Part shown: positions 23,737-32,973 of the stretch, piece after piece
Layout of the letters: each line of letters starts with the position of its first letter
Position numbering within the stretch: the first letter of the stretch is position 1
IMG/VR virus record: IMGVR_UViG_3300043399_000371
Coordinates: 1-64,000 of that record
Strand: one strand, 5' to 3'
Length of the DNA: 64,000 bases
Source of the DNA: a virus
The notes under the pieces: model-generated
What the model saw: the letters and a program-made list of their open reading frames with translations, nothing else
Told to the model about the DNA's origin: nothing
Databases searched by the model: none
Program-made: the position numbers and the translations under genes

Positions 23737-24545
23737 GCTTTATTAAATTCATTAAAGAGTACAAATGGATCATGACCTAATTGATGGTCTGGTATTCTAT
23801 GTAGTTCAAAAATATCAGGCTTTATGATATATGAGATCAACCATAGACCTTGATCATCATCAACAAAATTGTTCTTTTTGAGTTCACCATAAGAGTGATG
23901 CATTAGGTTAAACATAGTTTCCCATAATGATTGATGGGCAACCACTTTAGCACCAAGAATGTAAACATCATTTTCAGCAATAACATTCCCAAGTGGTTTT
24001 CCATCATAATCTTTGTAATTGAAGAGATGGATCTTTTCCTTGTTAAAATCATAATCCCAACGTTTTGATGGTGGAATATTTTTCTCCGACCTACAATAAC
24101 CAAAATCAATCCATGCAACCATTTCGTTGGAGTTCAATTTATTTTGTACTGCTAGGTTTACAAAGAATGCTTTAAGATTTGTCACCAACACATACTCTGG
24201 ATTCCAATACTCTGGATTTTTAATCTGAGTTGGGTGGATCTTTCGTTTGAATTCTTCTGACGCTTGAATCTTTGTGATATCAGTTCTCATCTCAGCAAAG
24301 ACTGTGAAAACATCAAACACAACGATCTTAGTCCTATCCAACCTGTCTTTACAGATTTCCTTGATTCTATCAGAAAATTCTTCGGTTGTAAAGACAATGA
24401 TCTCATTTTCAAGCTTGGTTAGGTGTGTGAATCTTTCAAGATAAGTTTCATTTGTCCTATGAAGATAATGGGGGAGTCCCTTATCTGGTGTCCAAGTGCC
24501 CCTACCAATATCGTAGAAGGCAGTTACAATGCTAATTTCACTCAT
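23733..24545 (-). CDS. HtrL/YibB-family protein
   Basis: 270 aa. Starts MSEISIVTAFYDIGRGTW, then LTKLENEIIVFTTEEF and MVAWIDFGYCRS, matching the HtrL/YibB family found in LPS core and capsule loci; a glycosyltransferase-like fold is suspected but the reaction is not established. It overlaps the HAD/nucleotidyltransferase gene by 4 bases. Confidence 0.75.
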   Translation of the reverse strand: MSEISIVTAFYDIGRGTWTPDKGLPHYLHRTNETYLERFTHLTKLENEIIVFTTEEFSDRIKEICKDRLDRTKIVVFDVFTVFAEMRTDITKIQASEEFKRKIHPTQIKNPEYWNPEYVLVTNLKAFFVNLAVQNKLNSNEMVAWIDFGYCRSEKNIPPSKRWDYDFNKEKIHLFNYKDYDGKPLGNVIAENDVYILGAKVVAHQSLWETMFNLMHHSYGELKKNNFVDDDQGLWLISYIIKPDIFELHRIPDHQLGHDPFVLFNEFNKA

Positions 24546-24547
24546 TA

Positions 24548-25387
24548 TTAATCCTCATATTTGTTTTCAATAAGAAACTTTAAAGCAGGGACTCGATCAT
24601 ATTGATGAACGATATAATATTCTTTCCCTGTGGATGTTGTCACAGAATTGCCATTCCACTTCGGTGTAGGTTCTAGTAGATGTGGCCTAAAACTTTCAAT
24701 CTTTGATGGATCTGCGGTAGTTCCTAATTGACAAGCCCAACCACTTTCCGATCTGGTATATAGACTCGTTGCCTGATATGGTTGTTGTGCGACCATAAAA
24801 TTAAATGTGGACTGATCAACGATTGGAATTGGTCGATTGATAGACATATTGAAAATCATTGCAGCTAGATCACGAATAGCATATCCTATACCTGCTAGAA
24901 CACCAACATTATAAATTTCTTTTGTTTTAAAAATGCTATGGAAGAATGGGCCAAAGGTTTCCAAGAGGTTTTGGTTTCCCCAAGGTTCATCTTCATACAA
25001 TAGAGATTCTGATGAGAAGACAAGTTGCTTATCATTCAAATTATTTTCAAGATACTCGATAGGGTTCTTTTGGAAGATCACATCTTTGACATCAGTTGTC
25101 ACCACATAACGGTAATCATTATTCCTGAGAAAGTTGTAAATATGAACGAATCTTTCAACATGAACAGGAATATTTGATGGTTGATGTACACAATTCCCCT
25201 CAGAGTCGGTTGCTGTGGCAATAACACCAAACCCAGAATCCATTACCTTCTTTACCGTATCTTTATCACAGTTTAGAAGGATTAGGATTTTATCACCTTC
25301 AAATCCACATTTATTAATTGAGTTAACCCAATATTTCAAAGTGTCCCATGTGTAGTTGGTGGAACACCCAATAATCAAATCTTTCAT
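24548..25387 (-). CDS. Glycosyltransferase-like protein
   Basis: 279 aa. VVTTDVKDVIFQ looks like a DxxD-type metal site of GT-A glycosyltransferases, followed by DQSTFNFMV and a conserved HQYDR near the C-terminus, a pattern of retaining GT-A families. First gene of the glycan cassette transcribed leftward. No promoter of its own is obvious; it follows a 57-aa gene by 15 bases. Confidence 0.65.
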   Translation of the reverse strand: MKDLIIGCSTNYTWDTLKYWVNSINKCGFEGDKILILLNCDKDTVKKVMDSGFGVIATATDSEGNCVHQPSNIPVHVERFVHIYNFLRNNDYRYVVTTDVKDVIFQKNPIEYLENNLNDKQLVFSSESLLYEDEPWGNQNLLETFGPFFHSIFKTKEIYNVGVLAGIGYAIRDLAAMIFNMSINRPIPIVDQSTFNFMVAQQPYQATSLYTRSESGWACQLGTTADPSKIESFRPHLLEPTPKWNGNSVTTSTGKEYYIVHQYDRVPALKFLIENKYED

Positions 25388-25402
25388 AACAAATCCTTTA
25401 AT

Positions 25403-25576
25403 TTATTTTGTGTACTGTTTGAACCTCAAAAGTTTTCTTGACTGTCCCGGTGTGTCTTTAAGGTATGTATTTAACAATTCGTCGGTGCCTTCCTGACCAG
25501 CACCGGATTTGTCAAGAATGTCTATTTTTGATTCCTCTTTAACCAATGTCCATCTTCCATTGATCTTTTCTAACAT
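25403..25576 (-). CDS. Small hypothetical protein, 57 aa
   Basis: Begins MLEKINGRWTLVKEESKIDI and ends LRFKQYTK; charged, with KSGAGQEGTDELLNTYL in the middle. Start at 25576 with GAGAG upstream, and overlapping context with the 90-aa gene (gap of one base). No family known to me. It links the replication block to the glycan cassette. Confidence 0.6.
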   Translation of the reverse strand: MLEKINGRWTLVKEESKIDILDKSGAGQEGTDELLNTYLKDTPGQSRKLLRFKQYTK

Positions 25577-25577
25577 T

Positions 25578-25850
25578 TTAGTCTCTCGTTAATGATAGGA
25601 TTTTTTGTATTTGTTGTTCAAGAATTTCTTTTCTATTGGGCCATTTGATGATTGGTTGGTCAGCAGTCTTCAACAACTTGGTTAAAAAAGGAAGAATGAT
25701 TTTCTCTACCTCTTGTAACCTTTGTTTATATTCTCCAACAGACCTTTCCTTTTCATTCAAGACATCATTATATTCTTCTTCAGACACAGCAGAAAATCCA
25801 AAATCATCATCATCAAATTCATCGATGATTTTTTTCATATCGTATTTCAT
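25578..25850 (-). CDS. Hypothetical coiled-coil protein, 90 aa
   Basis: Starts MKYDMKKIIDEFDDDDFGF, then a long charged helix (YNDVLNEKERSVGEYKQRL) predicted to coil. No catalytic motif. It follows the 88-aa gene by 2 bases downstream of the gp41 helicase gene. Confidence 0.65.
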   Translation of the reverse strand: MKYDMKKIIDEFDDDDFGFSAVSEEEYNDVLNEKERSVGEYKQRLQEVEKIILPFLTKLLKTADQPIIKWPNRKEILEQQIQKILSLTRD

Positions 25851-25852
25851 AT

Positions 25853-26119
25853 TTATTCTGATGTTTGTTGGTTAATGAATGCTAGTTTACCCATCTCAAA
25901 CATTCCAACACCCCTATATGTGTCGGAACAATATGATGCAATTGCAATCTGTCCATGCTCATCAATTCCAAAAAGAATGAATTCTTCGACATCACCGTCG
26001 CCAACCATCTTTTGAAAACTCTCGACAATCGCCATTTTTTCACTATTATTGGTATTCATTTTAACTTTCTCTTTACTTGCTTTTGGCATTAATCCCAACT
26101 CTTGTTTGTTTTTTTCCAT
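25853..26119 (-). CDS. Hypothetical protein, 88 aa
   Basis: N-terminal 30 residues are polar and lysine-rich; residues 30-80 (VESFQKMVGDGDVEEFILF, then GQIAIASYCSDT) look like a small alpha/beta domain. Lies 2 bases after the helicase gene stop. Similar small proteins occur downstream of gp41 in T4-like phages, without known role. Confidence 0.65.
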   Translation of the reverse strand: MEKNKQELGLMPKASKEKVKMNTNNSEKMAIVESFQKMVGDGDVEEFILFGIDEHGQIAIASYCSDTYRGVGMFEMGKLAFINQQTSE

Positions 26120-26121
26120 GA

Positions 26122-27519
26122 TTACACCTTTAAATTGCTAAAATTTCTTTTTCCAGATCTCTTCTCAAAGAATGGACCTTTTGGTTCTTCTGGTTGACCC
26201 GAATCGGAAATGTTATTTTGTGCAGACTGTTCAATGTCATACAATTTCATTTTCGATCTGTCAATACCAACAACAAACCTCTTGTACATATTTGGATCAG
26301 AGTATCGATTCTTTAATTGCTTAACCATAATCTGATTCAATGCATCCAATTCTTCATTGCTGACCAATGCAAACATAAAATCTGCTGTTGCTGGAAGACC
26401 AAATGATTCCGACGTATCCTCTAGACCGGGATCTGATGAAGAATAACCAGACCTTGTGGTTTGAGTTGCTGATACAATAGGAACATTAAATTCCACAGCA
26501 AGACCACGTAGTTCTTCAGCGATTGATTTGATGTATGTATAACTGTTTACATTAGAACCTGCTTTCAACCTTGATGAACAACAGATATTCAAATAATCGA
26601 TGAAGATAATACTTGGTCTAAAAGACTTCTTGAGATGCAAATCATTCAACAAAGCCCTAAAGTGTAGCGCAGATGCTGTTGCTGTTGGATACTCTTTGAT
26701 GATCAACTTTCCATTAGCCTTATTTTTTAGATTACTGAACCTCTTGACATATTCATCTTTCGATAGCATATGCAGATCATTCAAACTAATGTTAAGTAGA
26801 TTTGCATCAATCCTCTCAGCAATTTTCTCTTCCGACATCTCCATAGTAATATATAGCACATCGATGCCTTGTGCGATACATGATGCAGCTACATGACACA
26901 TGAAGAGCGATTTTCCAACACCAGTACCAGCAAGAGCAATATTCAATGTTTTAACTGGAAGACCACCTTTGGTAATCTTGTTGAAATAATCTAGATCAAA
27001 CCTTATGCGGGATTCTACTCTATGATAGGATTCATACCTCTCATCATAATCATTGATGTAGTCATGTCCGATATTATTGTCGAATGATACTGCCAAAGCA
27101 TCACTTAAAAGTTTTGGAATCTCACCCTTGCTCTTATTGCTTTTTTTACCTTTATCAAGAATGCTGACAGATTCCATGATGGCATTATAGATTGCCTTAT
27201 CTTGACAAAACTTTTCCGTTTGTTCGACCAACCACTCTTCATCAGACTCATTATTTTTGTTCTGATAAATTTCATCAAGTAGAGAAACCACTTCATTATA
27301 TTCTTCAGAAGTTAGATCCTTGTTCTCACCAAGATTAATGATTAGCGATTCGTGGGTTGGCAGATTGTGATACTTGTTGATGAATTCCTGAACTTCATCG
27401 AACAGAATCTTCTCTGTCCTATCAGAGAAGTAATTTGATTGTAAAAAAGGAGAAACCTTTCTAGCATAATCATCATTATAAATCAGATTCTTCAGAATAA
27501 TCTTTTCAATTCTATCCAT
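26122..27519 (-). CDS. gp41: Replicative DNA helicase (gp41)
   Basis: DnaB/RecA-fold hexameric helicase, 465 aa. The Walker A motif AGTGVGKS lies at 197-204, Walker B-type IIFIDYLNICCS follows, and the SATQTTRSGYSS loop is typical. The N-terminal 150 residues are the DnaB-like collar. It pairs with gp61 primase as the T4 primosome. Located next to uvsX and gp43 in the replication block. Confidence 0.96.
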   Translation of the reverse strand: MDRIEKIILKNLIYNDDYARKVSPFLQSNYFSDRTEKILFDEVQEFINKYHNLPTHESLIINLGENKDLTSEEYNEVVSLLDEIYQNKNNESDEEWLVEQTEKFCQDKAIYNAIMESVSILDKGKKSNKSKGEIPKLLSDALAVSFDNNIGHDYINDYDERYESYHRVESRIRFDLDYFNKITKGGLPVKTLNIALAGTGVGKSLFMCHVAASCIAQGIDVLYITMEMSEEKIAERIDANLLNISLNDLHMLSKDEYVKRFSNLKNKANGKLIIKEYPTATASALHFRALLNDLHLKKSFRPSIIFIDYLNICCSSRLKAGSNVNSYTYIKSIAEELRGLAVEFNVPIVSATQTTRSGYSSSDPGLEDTSESFGLPATADFMFALVSNEELDALNQIMVKQLKNRYSDPNMYKRFVVGIDRSKMKLYDIEQSAQNNISDSGQPEEPKGPFFEKRSGKRNFSNLKV

Positions 27520-27520
27520 T

Positions 27521-27850
27521 CTATTCCTTTTTCAGCATTAATTCCGTTAGTATATCACCAAGAATTACATGAAACAAGGTGTCCTGTTTTATTTCTTCCG
27601 GATCATATGTGGCAGGATCAACTATGTCATAATCAAAATGGAGGATACACAACCCTCCATTCTCTTCAACGGAAACTTTACCATAGCAAATTACAATATC
27701 TTTATAGGATGGCAACAGTATATTAATTGCCATCCTATCGTCATTCAATGGAATTATGGCATAATCGACATTTTCTTTATACGTCTTGTGCTTCTTCTTC
27801 CTCAATCTCAGTTTTGTGAGGATCGTCTCCCAGAATGTTTCCATATGCAA
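27521..27850 (-). CDS. Hypothetical protein with uncertain start, overlaps uvsX
   Basis: The longest frame starts at a TTG (27850) and runs 73 bases into uvsX, but its first 22 residues (METFWETILTKLRLRKKKHK) are an alternative reading of the uvsX end and lack a ribosome site. The conserved-looking part begins TYKENVDYAIIPLND, and the only start-like codon there is ACG at 27784-27782, preceded by GAGGAAG. The core is a small beta-rich protein (YKDIVICYGKVSVEENG) seen beside uvsX in T4-like phages. Function unknown; the true protein is probably about 87 aa. Confidence 0.65.
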   Translation of the reverse strand: MHMETFWETILTKLRLRKKKHKTYKENVDYAIIPLNDDRMAINILLPSYKDIVICYGKVSVEENGGLCILHFDYDIVDPATYDPEEIKQDTLFHVILGDILTELMLKKE

Positions 27851-28847
27851 TACCGTATTTTTGTTTTACAAACTGTTTAAATTTTTCGTCTTTAAGGATT
27901 GGTTCCCAAAATTCGCTTGTTTGTGTTTTATCATAGCGCATCTTATCGCCCAATTCACCTGTTTCCTGATCGACTTTTGCATACCAACCGGGAGATGGTT
28001 TAGAAACAAACTTTGCTTCAATTGCAACATCAAGAAGACCAGAATATCTTTGGATTCCGCCATCAAATGAGACTGTGATTGGAATCTTGGACTTCTCCCT
28101 AACATAACGTGACTTCTCCACATTAATAATGAAATTATATCCTGTGATTTCTGTTCCATCTTTTTCTTGTTGGCGACCAAGGATATAAATATTATCAGCA
28201 GAATAATAAGAACCAGTTCCACCACCAACAACATCTTTAGCATACATTTCCATTGTCTTGTAGGTGTGGTTTACAACGACCATAGGAATGTCTTTCAATG
28301 TTAGGTGTGGAGTCACCATTCTGAAAAGACTCTTGATCTGTTTTGCCCTAGACATATCCGCAACAGACTTGCCTTCTAGAGCATCTTCAACTTCCTTTTT
28401 AGATGCAAGATTACCAATTGAATCGAGAACAATAATAAGTTTCTCTCCACGATTGATATCTTGTAATTGTTTCATGATATCAAATTTCAATTGTTCAACA
28501 TCAGTAATAGGAACGTGTAGTGTTCGATCCATATCAATGTTGAATGTCTCAAAGTATTTAGTTGGAGTACCAAACTCTGAGTCATAAAATAGCAAAACCG
28601 CATCAGGATATTTTGCCATGTAAGCAGATGCCATCAATAGGCTAAATGCTGTCTTGAAGTGTTTACTTGGTCCAGCAAACATGGTCAATCCGGGTGTTAG
28701 TCCACCATCAATCGAACCAGATAGCGCCACGTTAATCATTGGAACGCTAGTTGGAACCATATCCTTATCATTGAAGAATTTTGACTTGGATAGGATTGAA
28801 GCATCCGTAATAGTCGAATTCTTTTTTAACTTGTCCATCAAACTCAT
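27777..28847 (-). CDS. uvsX: RecA-like recombinase (UvsX)
   Basis: Strand-exchange protein for recombination-dependent replication. Walker A is GPSKHFKT at 59-66, much like T4 UvsX, Walker B is KLIIVLDSIGN, and VVVNHTYKTM with the glycine-rich VVGGGTGSYYSAD corresponds to the DNA-binding loop. 356 aa with an acidic C-terminal tail (EIEEEEAQDV), as usual in RecA proteins. Works with UvsY, also present here. Confidence 0.96.
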   Translation of the reverse strand: MSLMDKLKKNSTITDASILSKSKFFNDKDMVPTSVPMINVALSGSIDGGLTPGLTMFAGPSKHFKTAFSLLMASAYMAKYPDAVLLFYDSEFGTPTKYFETFNIDMDRTLHVPITDVEQLKFDIMKQLQDINRGEKLIIVLDSIGNLASKKEVEDALEGKSVADMSRAKQIKSLFRMVTPHLTLKDIPMVVVNHTYKTMEMYAKDVVGGGTGSYYSADNIYILGRQQEKDGTEITGYNFIINVEKSRYVREKSKIPITVSFDGGIQRYSGLLDVAIEAKFVSKPSPGWYAKVDQETGELGDKMRYDKTQTSEFWEPILKDEKFKQFVKQKYGIAYGNILGDDPHKTEIEEEEAQDV

Positions 28848-28859
28848 AATTACATCCTT

Positions 28860-31400
28860 TTAGAAAAAACTGTCTAATGTGTTGACCTTCTCAGCCTTCC
28901 AATTCACACAGTCAAGAATAACTGAGATTGGATCAAGGAAGGTCTTTTGGAACTGTGTGTCATAGTCAATATACTTATGCAAGCCGAACTCTTTTGGTAG
29001 ACGTTGAGGATAAGAAATAACAATATCCTTTAGTGGGTTTGGTTTCTTAAGATATGCAAACTTCAACTTCTCACCTTCCTGAATTTTCTGATACTTCTTA
29101 TCAAGCTTACTCTCAACCAAAAGCTTGTTGTAAAGGATTGCCCCCTTTACATGAATTGGTGTGCCTTTCTTGTAAATAGAAACAGAATCCTCATACTGCT
29201 TCAGACCATTGCAACCGCGAGGAAATGAAATATCCTCTGGTGGCAGATTCTTAAACTCTTGCTTGAAGCTTGAAATAAACTTCTGAACATCATCCTCGGT
29301 GCCATTAACAACAATCTTGATTAGTTCTTCCATCTTCTCCCTGACGAATTGTGGAGTTGATGATTTAACCATCTCCAGTCCCATAACCTTCAAATGAGGT
29401 TCTTTGTACTGAACACCTTCATTGTTATACACATTGAGGATATATCGTTTCTTAGCTGTCCAGATACCTTTATCAGAAAGACCTTCCCGCTTCATCTGCA
29501 TCTTCTGTGCATATGCTTTGGTGTAGTCAGCTAGTTCCTGATAACTTTCATCAATAAATGGCTGAATCTTTCGTTCACAGACTCGATCCATGAATTCGAT
29601 AATCTTGTCTTTTGGTAATGAACTGTCACCATAAACTTTCTTGACTAGATCACCAAGGCACAGATAAATCGAATCGGTGTCTGATGCGATAACATAATCC
29701 TTATCAGAACTCAACAAAGAATTCATGTAACCATTCAGTTTGTTCTCAATCCAACGAATACTCAACTGACCGGCAAGTGTAACAGCAAGTGCAAGACGAA
29801 TATCAAAGAAACGGAAGAACCGACTTCCCATTGCTCCGTATGCTGAATTAAGACCAACCTTCTTAGCCAACTGAAGATTCTTGTACCTTGCAATACTCTT
29901 AGAAATAGTTACTTTCTTTTCTTCATCGGTTTCGTTCTCATATTCTTGCTCGGAAACAAGCATAAGCTTTTTATACTTTTTCCTATCTTCATACATTGCC
30001 TCAAGAATCTCAGGTAGGAATCCTTTCTTGTCTGTCCTGAAGAACTGACAGTTTGGAGTGATCGTGCAGTCCTCTAGACCAGACAGATCAATTTCCTTAT
30101 TCAACATCTTATCCACATTGATGCTGGAAGAAACAATATTCCTCTGCGCCTTTGTGTAGTCCTTAGGTTCGATCAATGTCTCAGGTGAAATGTTGTACTG
30201 CATGATCAAGTGTGGATACAGAGAGTTCAAGTCAAAACTGGCAATCCAGTCATGCTTGCCGACCTGTGGTTCCTTAACATACGCACCTTCAAATGCAGAA
30301 TCCTTTTCCTTAATTTCCTTTGGTGGAACAATGATGTGACGCTTCAACAAGTAATTATAAATGATTGCGTCCCACATCCTTGTCTGAGTGAAGACATCAT
30401 CATAATTGCTCTTAGAGTCATACGCGAGAGTCAATGCCAATTCAATTAGCTTTAGCTTGTCCTCCAACATAATAACAAGTCGAACGTCTTTAATGTTATA
30501 TTCAATAAACTTCTGATAGTTTAGTTTGTATAACTGATGTAGGCTATCATATTCATCATATTCAATCTTCTTCTCACCCAATTCGACGGAGGCAATCGTG
30601 TCTAGTCGATAGTTCTCTTGTGACTTACCATTAGGAGCATATGCCTTATAAAGTTCAAGATAGTCTAGATGACCGATTCCATAAATGTCATACGAAGTTA
30701 CCTCTTTACCAGTAATCTTTTGGAATGATTTTTTCTCCCTGATGACTTCCCAAGGTGAAAGTTTCTTAGCCTCATCCTCACCAAGAACTTTAACAAGACG
30801 ATTGACCACATAAGGGATATCGAAGAACTTTGTATTCCAACCAGTAATAATGTCTGGACAATTCTCGACCCATTCCTTTAGGAATTTCTTACATAGATCA
30901 TATTCATCAGAACATTTTGTGTATTGTTCTTTTCCTTGCACAACATAGTCCCCACAACCAAAAACCTTTGCTGGGTGTTCTAGTCGAGTGATAGTAATTG
31001 CTGTGATGGGTTCCTGTGCTAAATCGGGATCTGGGAAACCATTCTCCGAACCAACCTCGATATCCAAAAAGGAAATGTGAATATCATCAATATCCCACTC
31101 TAGGTCATCTGGATGTTCGTCAGCAATTAGTGTATATGCATAATTTGTGTTACCATATACTTTAAAGTTTGAGACATCTTCGTACTTGGCAACAAAATCA
31201 TTAGCCTCACGAATGTTCTCAAACTTCATTGGTGTCAGAAAATCTCCATCAAGAGATTTCCATTCTGTTTCTTTATTGGAAGTTAAAAACAAAGTGGGCG
31301 CATACTGAATCTTATACTTGACTCTGCGCCCATCTTTGATCCCCCGATAAAGAATGTTGTTACCATATTTCACAACATTAGTATAGAAGGATTTTTGCAT
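28860..31400 (-). CDS. gp43: DNA polymerase, family B (gp43)
   Basis: 846 aa, close to T4 gp43 (898 aa). The 3'-5' exonuclease is intact (FLDIEVGSENGFPDP; NTKFFDIPYV), and the polymerase motifs follow: FDLNSLYPHLI (motif A), KKVGLNSAYGAMGSRFF (motif B) and SDTDSIYL (motif C). The C-terminus ends in a short hydrophobic VNTLDSFF, the clamp-binding peptide that contacts gp45. No intein or split is seen, unlike in some relatives. Confidence 0.98.
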   Translation of the reverse strand: MQKSFYTNVVKYGNNILYRGIKDGRRVKYKIQYAPTLFLTSNKETEWKSLDGDFLTPMKFENIREANDFVAKYEDVSNFKVYGNTNYAYTLIADEHPDDLEWDIDDIHISFLDIEVGSENGFPDPDLAQEPITAITITRLEHPAKVFGCGDYVVQGKEQYTKCSDEYDLCKKFLKEWVENCPDIITGWNTKFFDIPYVVNRLVKVLGEDEAKKLSPWEVIREKKSFQKITGKEVTSYDIYGIGHLDYLELYKAYAPNGKSQENYRLDTIASVELGEKKIEYDEYDSLHQLYKLNYQKFIEYNIKDVRLVIMLEDKLKLIELALTLAYDSKSNYDDVFTQTRMWDAIIYNYLLKRHIIVPPKEIKEKDSAFEGAYVKEPQVGKHDWIASFDLNSLYPHLIMQYNISPETLIEPKDYTKAQRNIVSSSINVDKMLNKEIDLSGLEDCTITPNCQFFRTDKKGFLPEILEAMYEDRKKYKKLMLVSEQEYENETDEEKKVTISKSIARYKNLQLAKKVGLNSAYGAMGSRFFRFFDIRLALAVTLAGQLSIRWIENKLNGYMNSLLSSDKDYVIASDTDSIYLCLGDLVKKVYGDSSLPKDKIIEFMDRVCERKIQPFIDESYQELADYTKAYAQKMQMKREGLSDKGIWTAKKRYILNVYNNEGVQYKEPHLKVMGLEMVKSSTPQFVREKMEELIKIVVNGTEDDVQKFISSFKQEFKNLPPEDISFPRGCNGLKQYEDSVSIYKKGTPIHVKGAILYNKLLVESKLDKKYQKIQEGEKLKFAYLKKPNPLKDIVISYPQRLPKEFGLHKYIDYDTQFQKTFLDPISVILDCVNWKAEKVNTLDSFF

Positions 31401-31403
31401 AAA

Positions 31404-31721
31404 TTACTTTCTTGGTAGATCTGTTACTTTTGCGATTTGAATACCCGAACCGAATACTTCATTGTATTTGTTGATCAATTCTACCACAGGAGTTGTTGTG
31501 GTCAGAATATCATCTTCATTAAAAAGAATACCCTGCTTAAACTCTTCACAGAACTCAAGAAAGGGAACAAAACCCATCATTGGTCCTTGTTGAGTTGGCT
31601 GAATGATAATTTGTACAGGATAGCTTACGCGAATTTTTTTGTCAAGAATATCCTGTGATGTTGTTGAAATTTCACCAATAATGGTTTGTGTTGTTTTAAA
31701 TGTAATTAGTTTAGTTGCCAT
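31404..31721 (-). CDS. Small beta-barrel-like (Sm-like) phage protein
   Basis: 105 aa. Pattern KLITFKTTQTIIGEISTTSQD, then a run of strands, GFVPFLEFCEEF and DDILTTTTPVVELINKYNE. The same order of features (VIRLLSGEDLIGSILEDED; LLPWLPVEFIEE; VLTIIEPKDKLIKYY) occurs in the gene at 46.7-47.2 kb, so the two look like distant relatives with a possible Sm-type barrel. It sits between gp43 and a 76-aa gene; role unknown, RNA binding is a guess. Confidence 0.6.
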   Translation of the reverse strand: MATKLITFKTTQTIIGEISTTSQDILDKKIRVSYPVQIIIQPTQQGPMMGFVPFLEFCEEFKQGILFNEDDILTTTTPVVELINKYNEVFGSGIQIAKVTDLPRK

Positions 31722-31952
31722 TTAGACTCCTACAGGTGTGTTTTGTGAGACAACTCCGAGAGTCACCCAACGTTTTGGAAAGAGCATTTCGCGCCCAACA
31801 AAATCTTTCATGTCATATGTTGGATCTTCAACATATCCAATAATTTCTACGGTGTTATCATAGTCACGAAGAACCATGTCATATTTTTCAGCTTTAGGGA
31901 AACCAAAAACATCAACTAGTTTCTTTGCAATAACTTCAATGTTCATATACAA
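31722..31952 (-). CDS. Hypothetical protein, 76 aa
   Basis: Soluble small protein (MYMNIEVIAKKLVDVFGFPKA, then DNTVEIIGYVEDPTYDMKDF). AAGGA lies just before the start. Packed one base from the Sm-like gene and 6 bases from the MazG-like gene. No family recognised. Confidence 0.65.
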   Translation of the reverse strand: MYMNIEVIAKKLVDVFGFPKAEKYDMVLRDYDNTVEIIGYVEDPTYDMKDFVGREMLFPKRWVTLGVVSQNTPVGV

Positions 31953-31958
31953 TCCTTA

Positions 31959-32516
31959 TTAAACAAACTTCTGAAAATTAGGTTCTTTCCAGCCTTCAGG
32001 TTTTAGAATTTTACCATCATGGCGGCGAATAACCTTTCCTGTTTCCTTATCAATCTTTGATAGATTGCTAATGGAACCTTCATCCCATGCCGATTCCGCA
32101 TCCCAACCACGGGAATGCATATATCCAACAATAACCCAAATCATATCAAAACAAGCATCTAGTTCTTTTGTGTCATTGTCATTGAAAAATGCTGTTGCAA
32201 ATTCAGAGAACTCTTCAGCAATTAGTGATGCATATAGTTTTGCAAGATCGGATTTATTTGTTGGTTGTTCTGGACATTTCTGTCCTGCTGCTTCCATAAA
32301 AATTTTCACATCTTTAAATACTTTTGTTGTCATACTATCTCTCTTTTCCTTTGTGAGATTTTTGATGATGATTGCTCCATCATCAAAATCAAATTTTAGC
32401 ACATCATATATTCTCCAGTCAAGACTTTCTACAAGTTCTTGTGGAAATTCTAGAATGGAATCCCCATCATCATTTTCTTGAATATCAATCGTCCACTTGT
32501 TCAATATAAACTCCAC
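31959..32516 (-). CDS. MazG-like nucleotide pyrophosphohydrolase with AbrB-like N-domain
   Basis: 185 aa. Residues 1-55 (ILEFPQELVESLDWRIYDVL) look like an AbrB/SpoVT swapped-hairpin unit, and residues 65-185 are an all-alpha NTP pyrophosphohydrolase domain: AEEFSEF supplies the E-x-x-E pair and DACFDMIWVIVGYM the D-x-x-x-D pair, with a C-terminal RRHDGKILKPEGWKEPN tail. It may clear non-canonical or alarmone nucleotides. Start overlaps the deaminase gene by 32 bases. Domain fusion is notable. Confidence 0.78.
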   Translation of the reverse strand: MEFILNKWTIDIQENDDGDSILEFPQELVESLDWRIYDVLKFDFDDGAIIIKNLTKEKRDSMTTKVFKDVKIFMEAAGQKCPEQPTNKSDLAKLYASLIAEEFSEFATAFFNDNDTKELDACFDMIWVIVGYMHSRGWDAESAWDEGSISNLSKIDKETGKVIRRHDGKILKPEGWKEPNFQKFV

Positions 32517-32973
32517 ACTTTTTCAAAAATTCAATTCCATCTGTTGACCTGTATTGTTTCCTGTAATACACAGAAGTGATTCCAGATTGATGGATCAGCT
32601 TTGAACAATCAATACATGGCGCATGAGTAATAAACATTGTAGCTTTATCGCTAGAATTTGTTGACTTGGCAATCTTAGCCAAAGCATTTGATTCTGCGTG
32701 TAGGACTTCTGGTTTTGTTTTAAGTCTAGTATATTGTTGAGTGTATGAATCATATTTCCAATTTTTCGGATCACTCGCAACATCTCGACTATCATAAGTC
32801 TTTTCAAAAACTTCACAATTATTATCCCAACCAGAGGGCATCCCATTATAACCGATACCGATAATTGTATCATTTTTAACAACAACACAACCTACTTGTA
32901 ATCGTTTTGCTGTGGAAAGTTTAGCATAAACTTCGGCAGCATTCAAGTGTGCATGAATAAATTTTTCTTTCAT
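32485..32973 (-). CDS. dCMP deaminase
   Basis: Converts dCMP to dUMP, feeding ThyX. Zinc-site residues are H92-A-E94 and P-C120-x2-C123 (HAPCIDC); length with the chosen start is 162 aa. I chose ATG at 32973 because AAGGA lies 7 bases upstream; an upstream in-frame TTG lacks a ribosome site. T4 Cd is 193 aa. First gene behind the sigma70-like promoter at 33016-33044. Confidence 0.93.
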   Translation of the reverse strand: MKEKFIHAHLNAAEVYAKLSTAKRLQVGCVVVKNDTIIGIGYNGMPSGWDNNCEVFEKTYDSRDVASDPKNWKYDSYTQQYTRLKTKPEVLHAESNALAKIAKSTNSSDKATMFITHAPCIDCSKLIHQSGITSVYYRKQYRSTDGIEFLKKCGVYIEQVDD

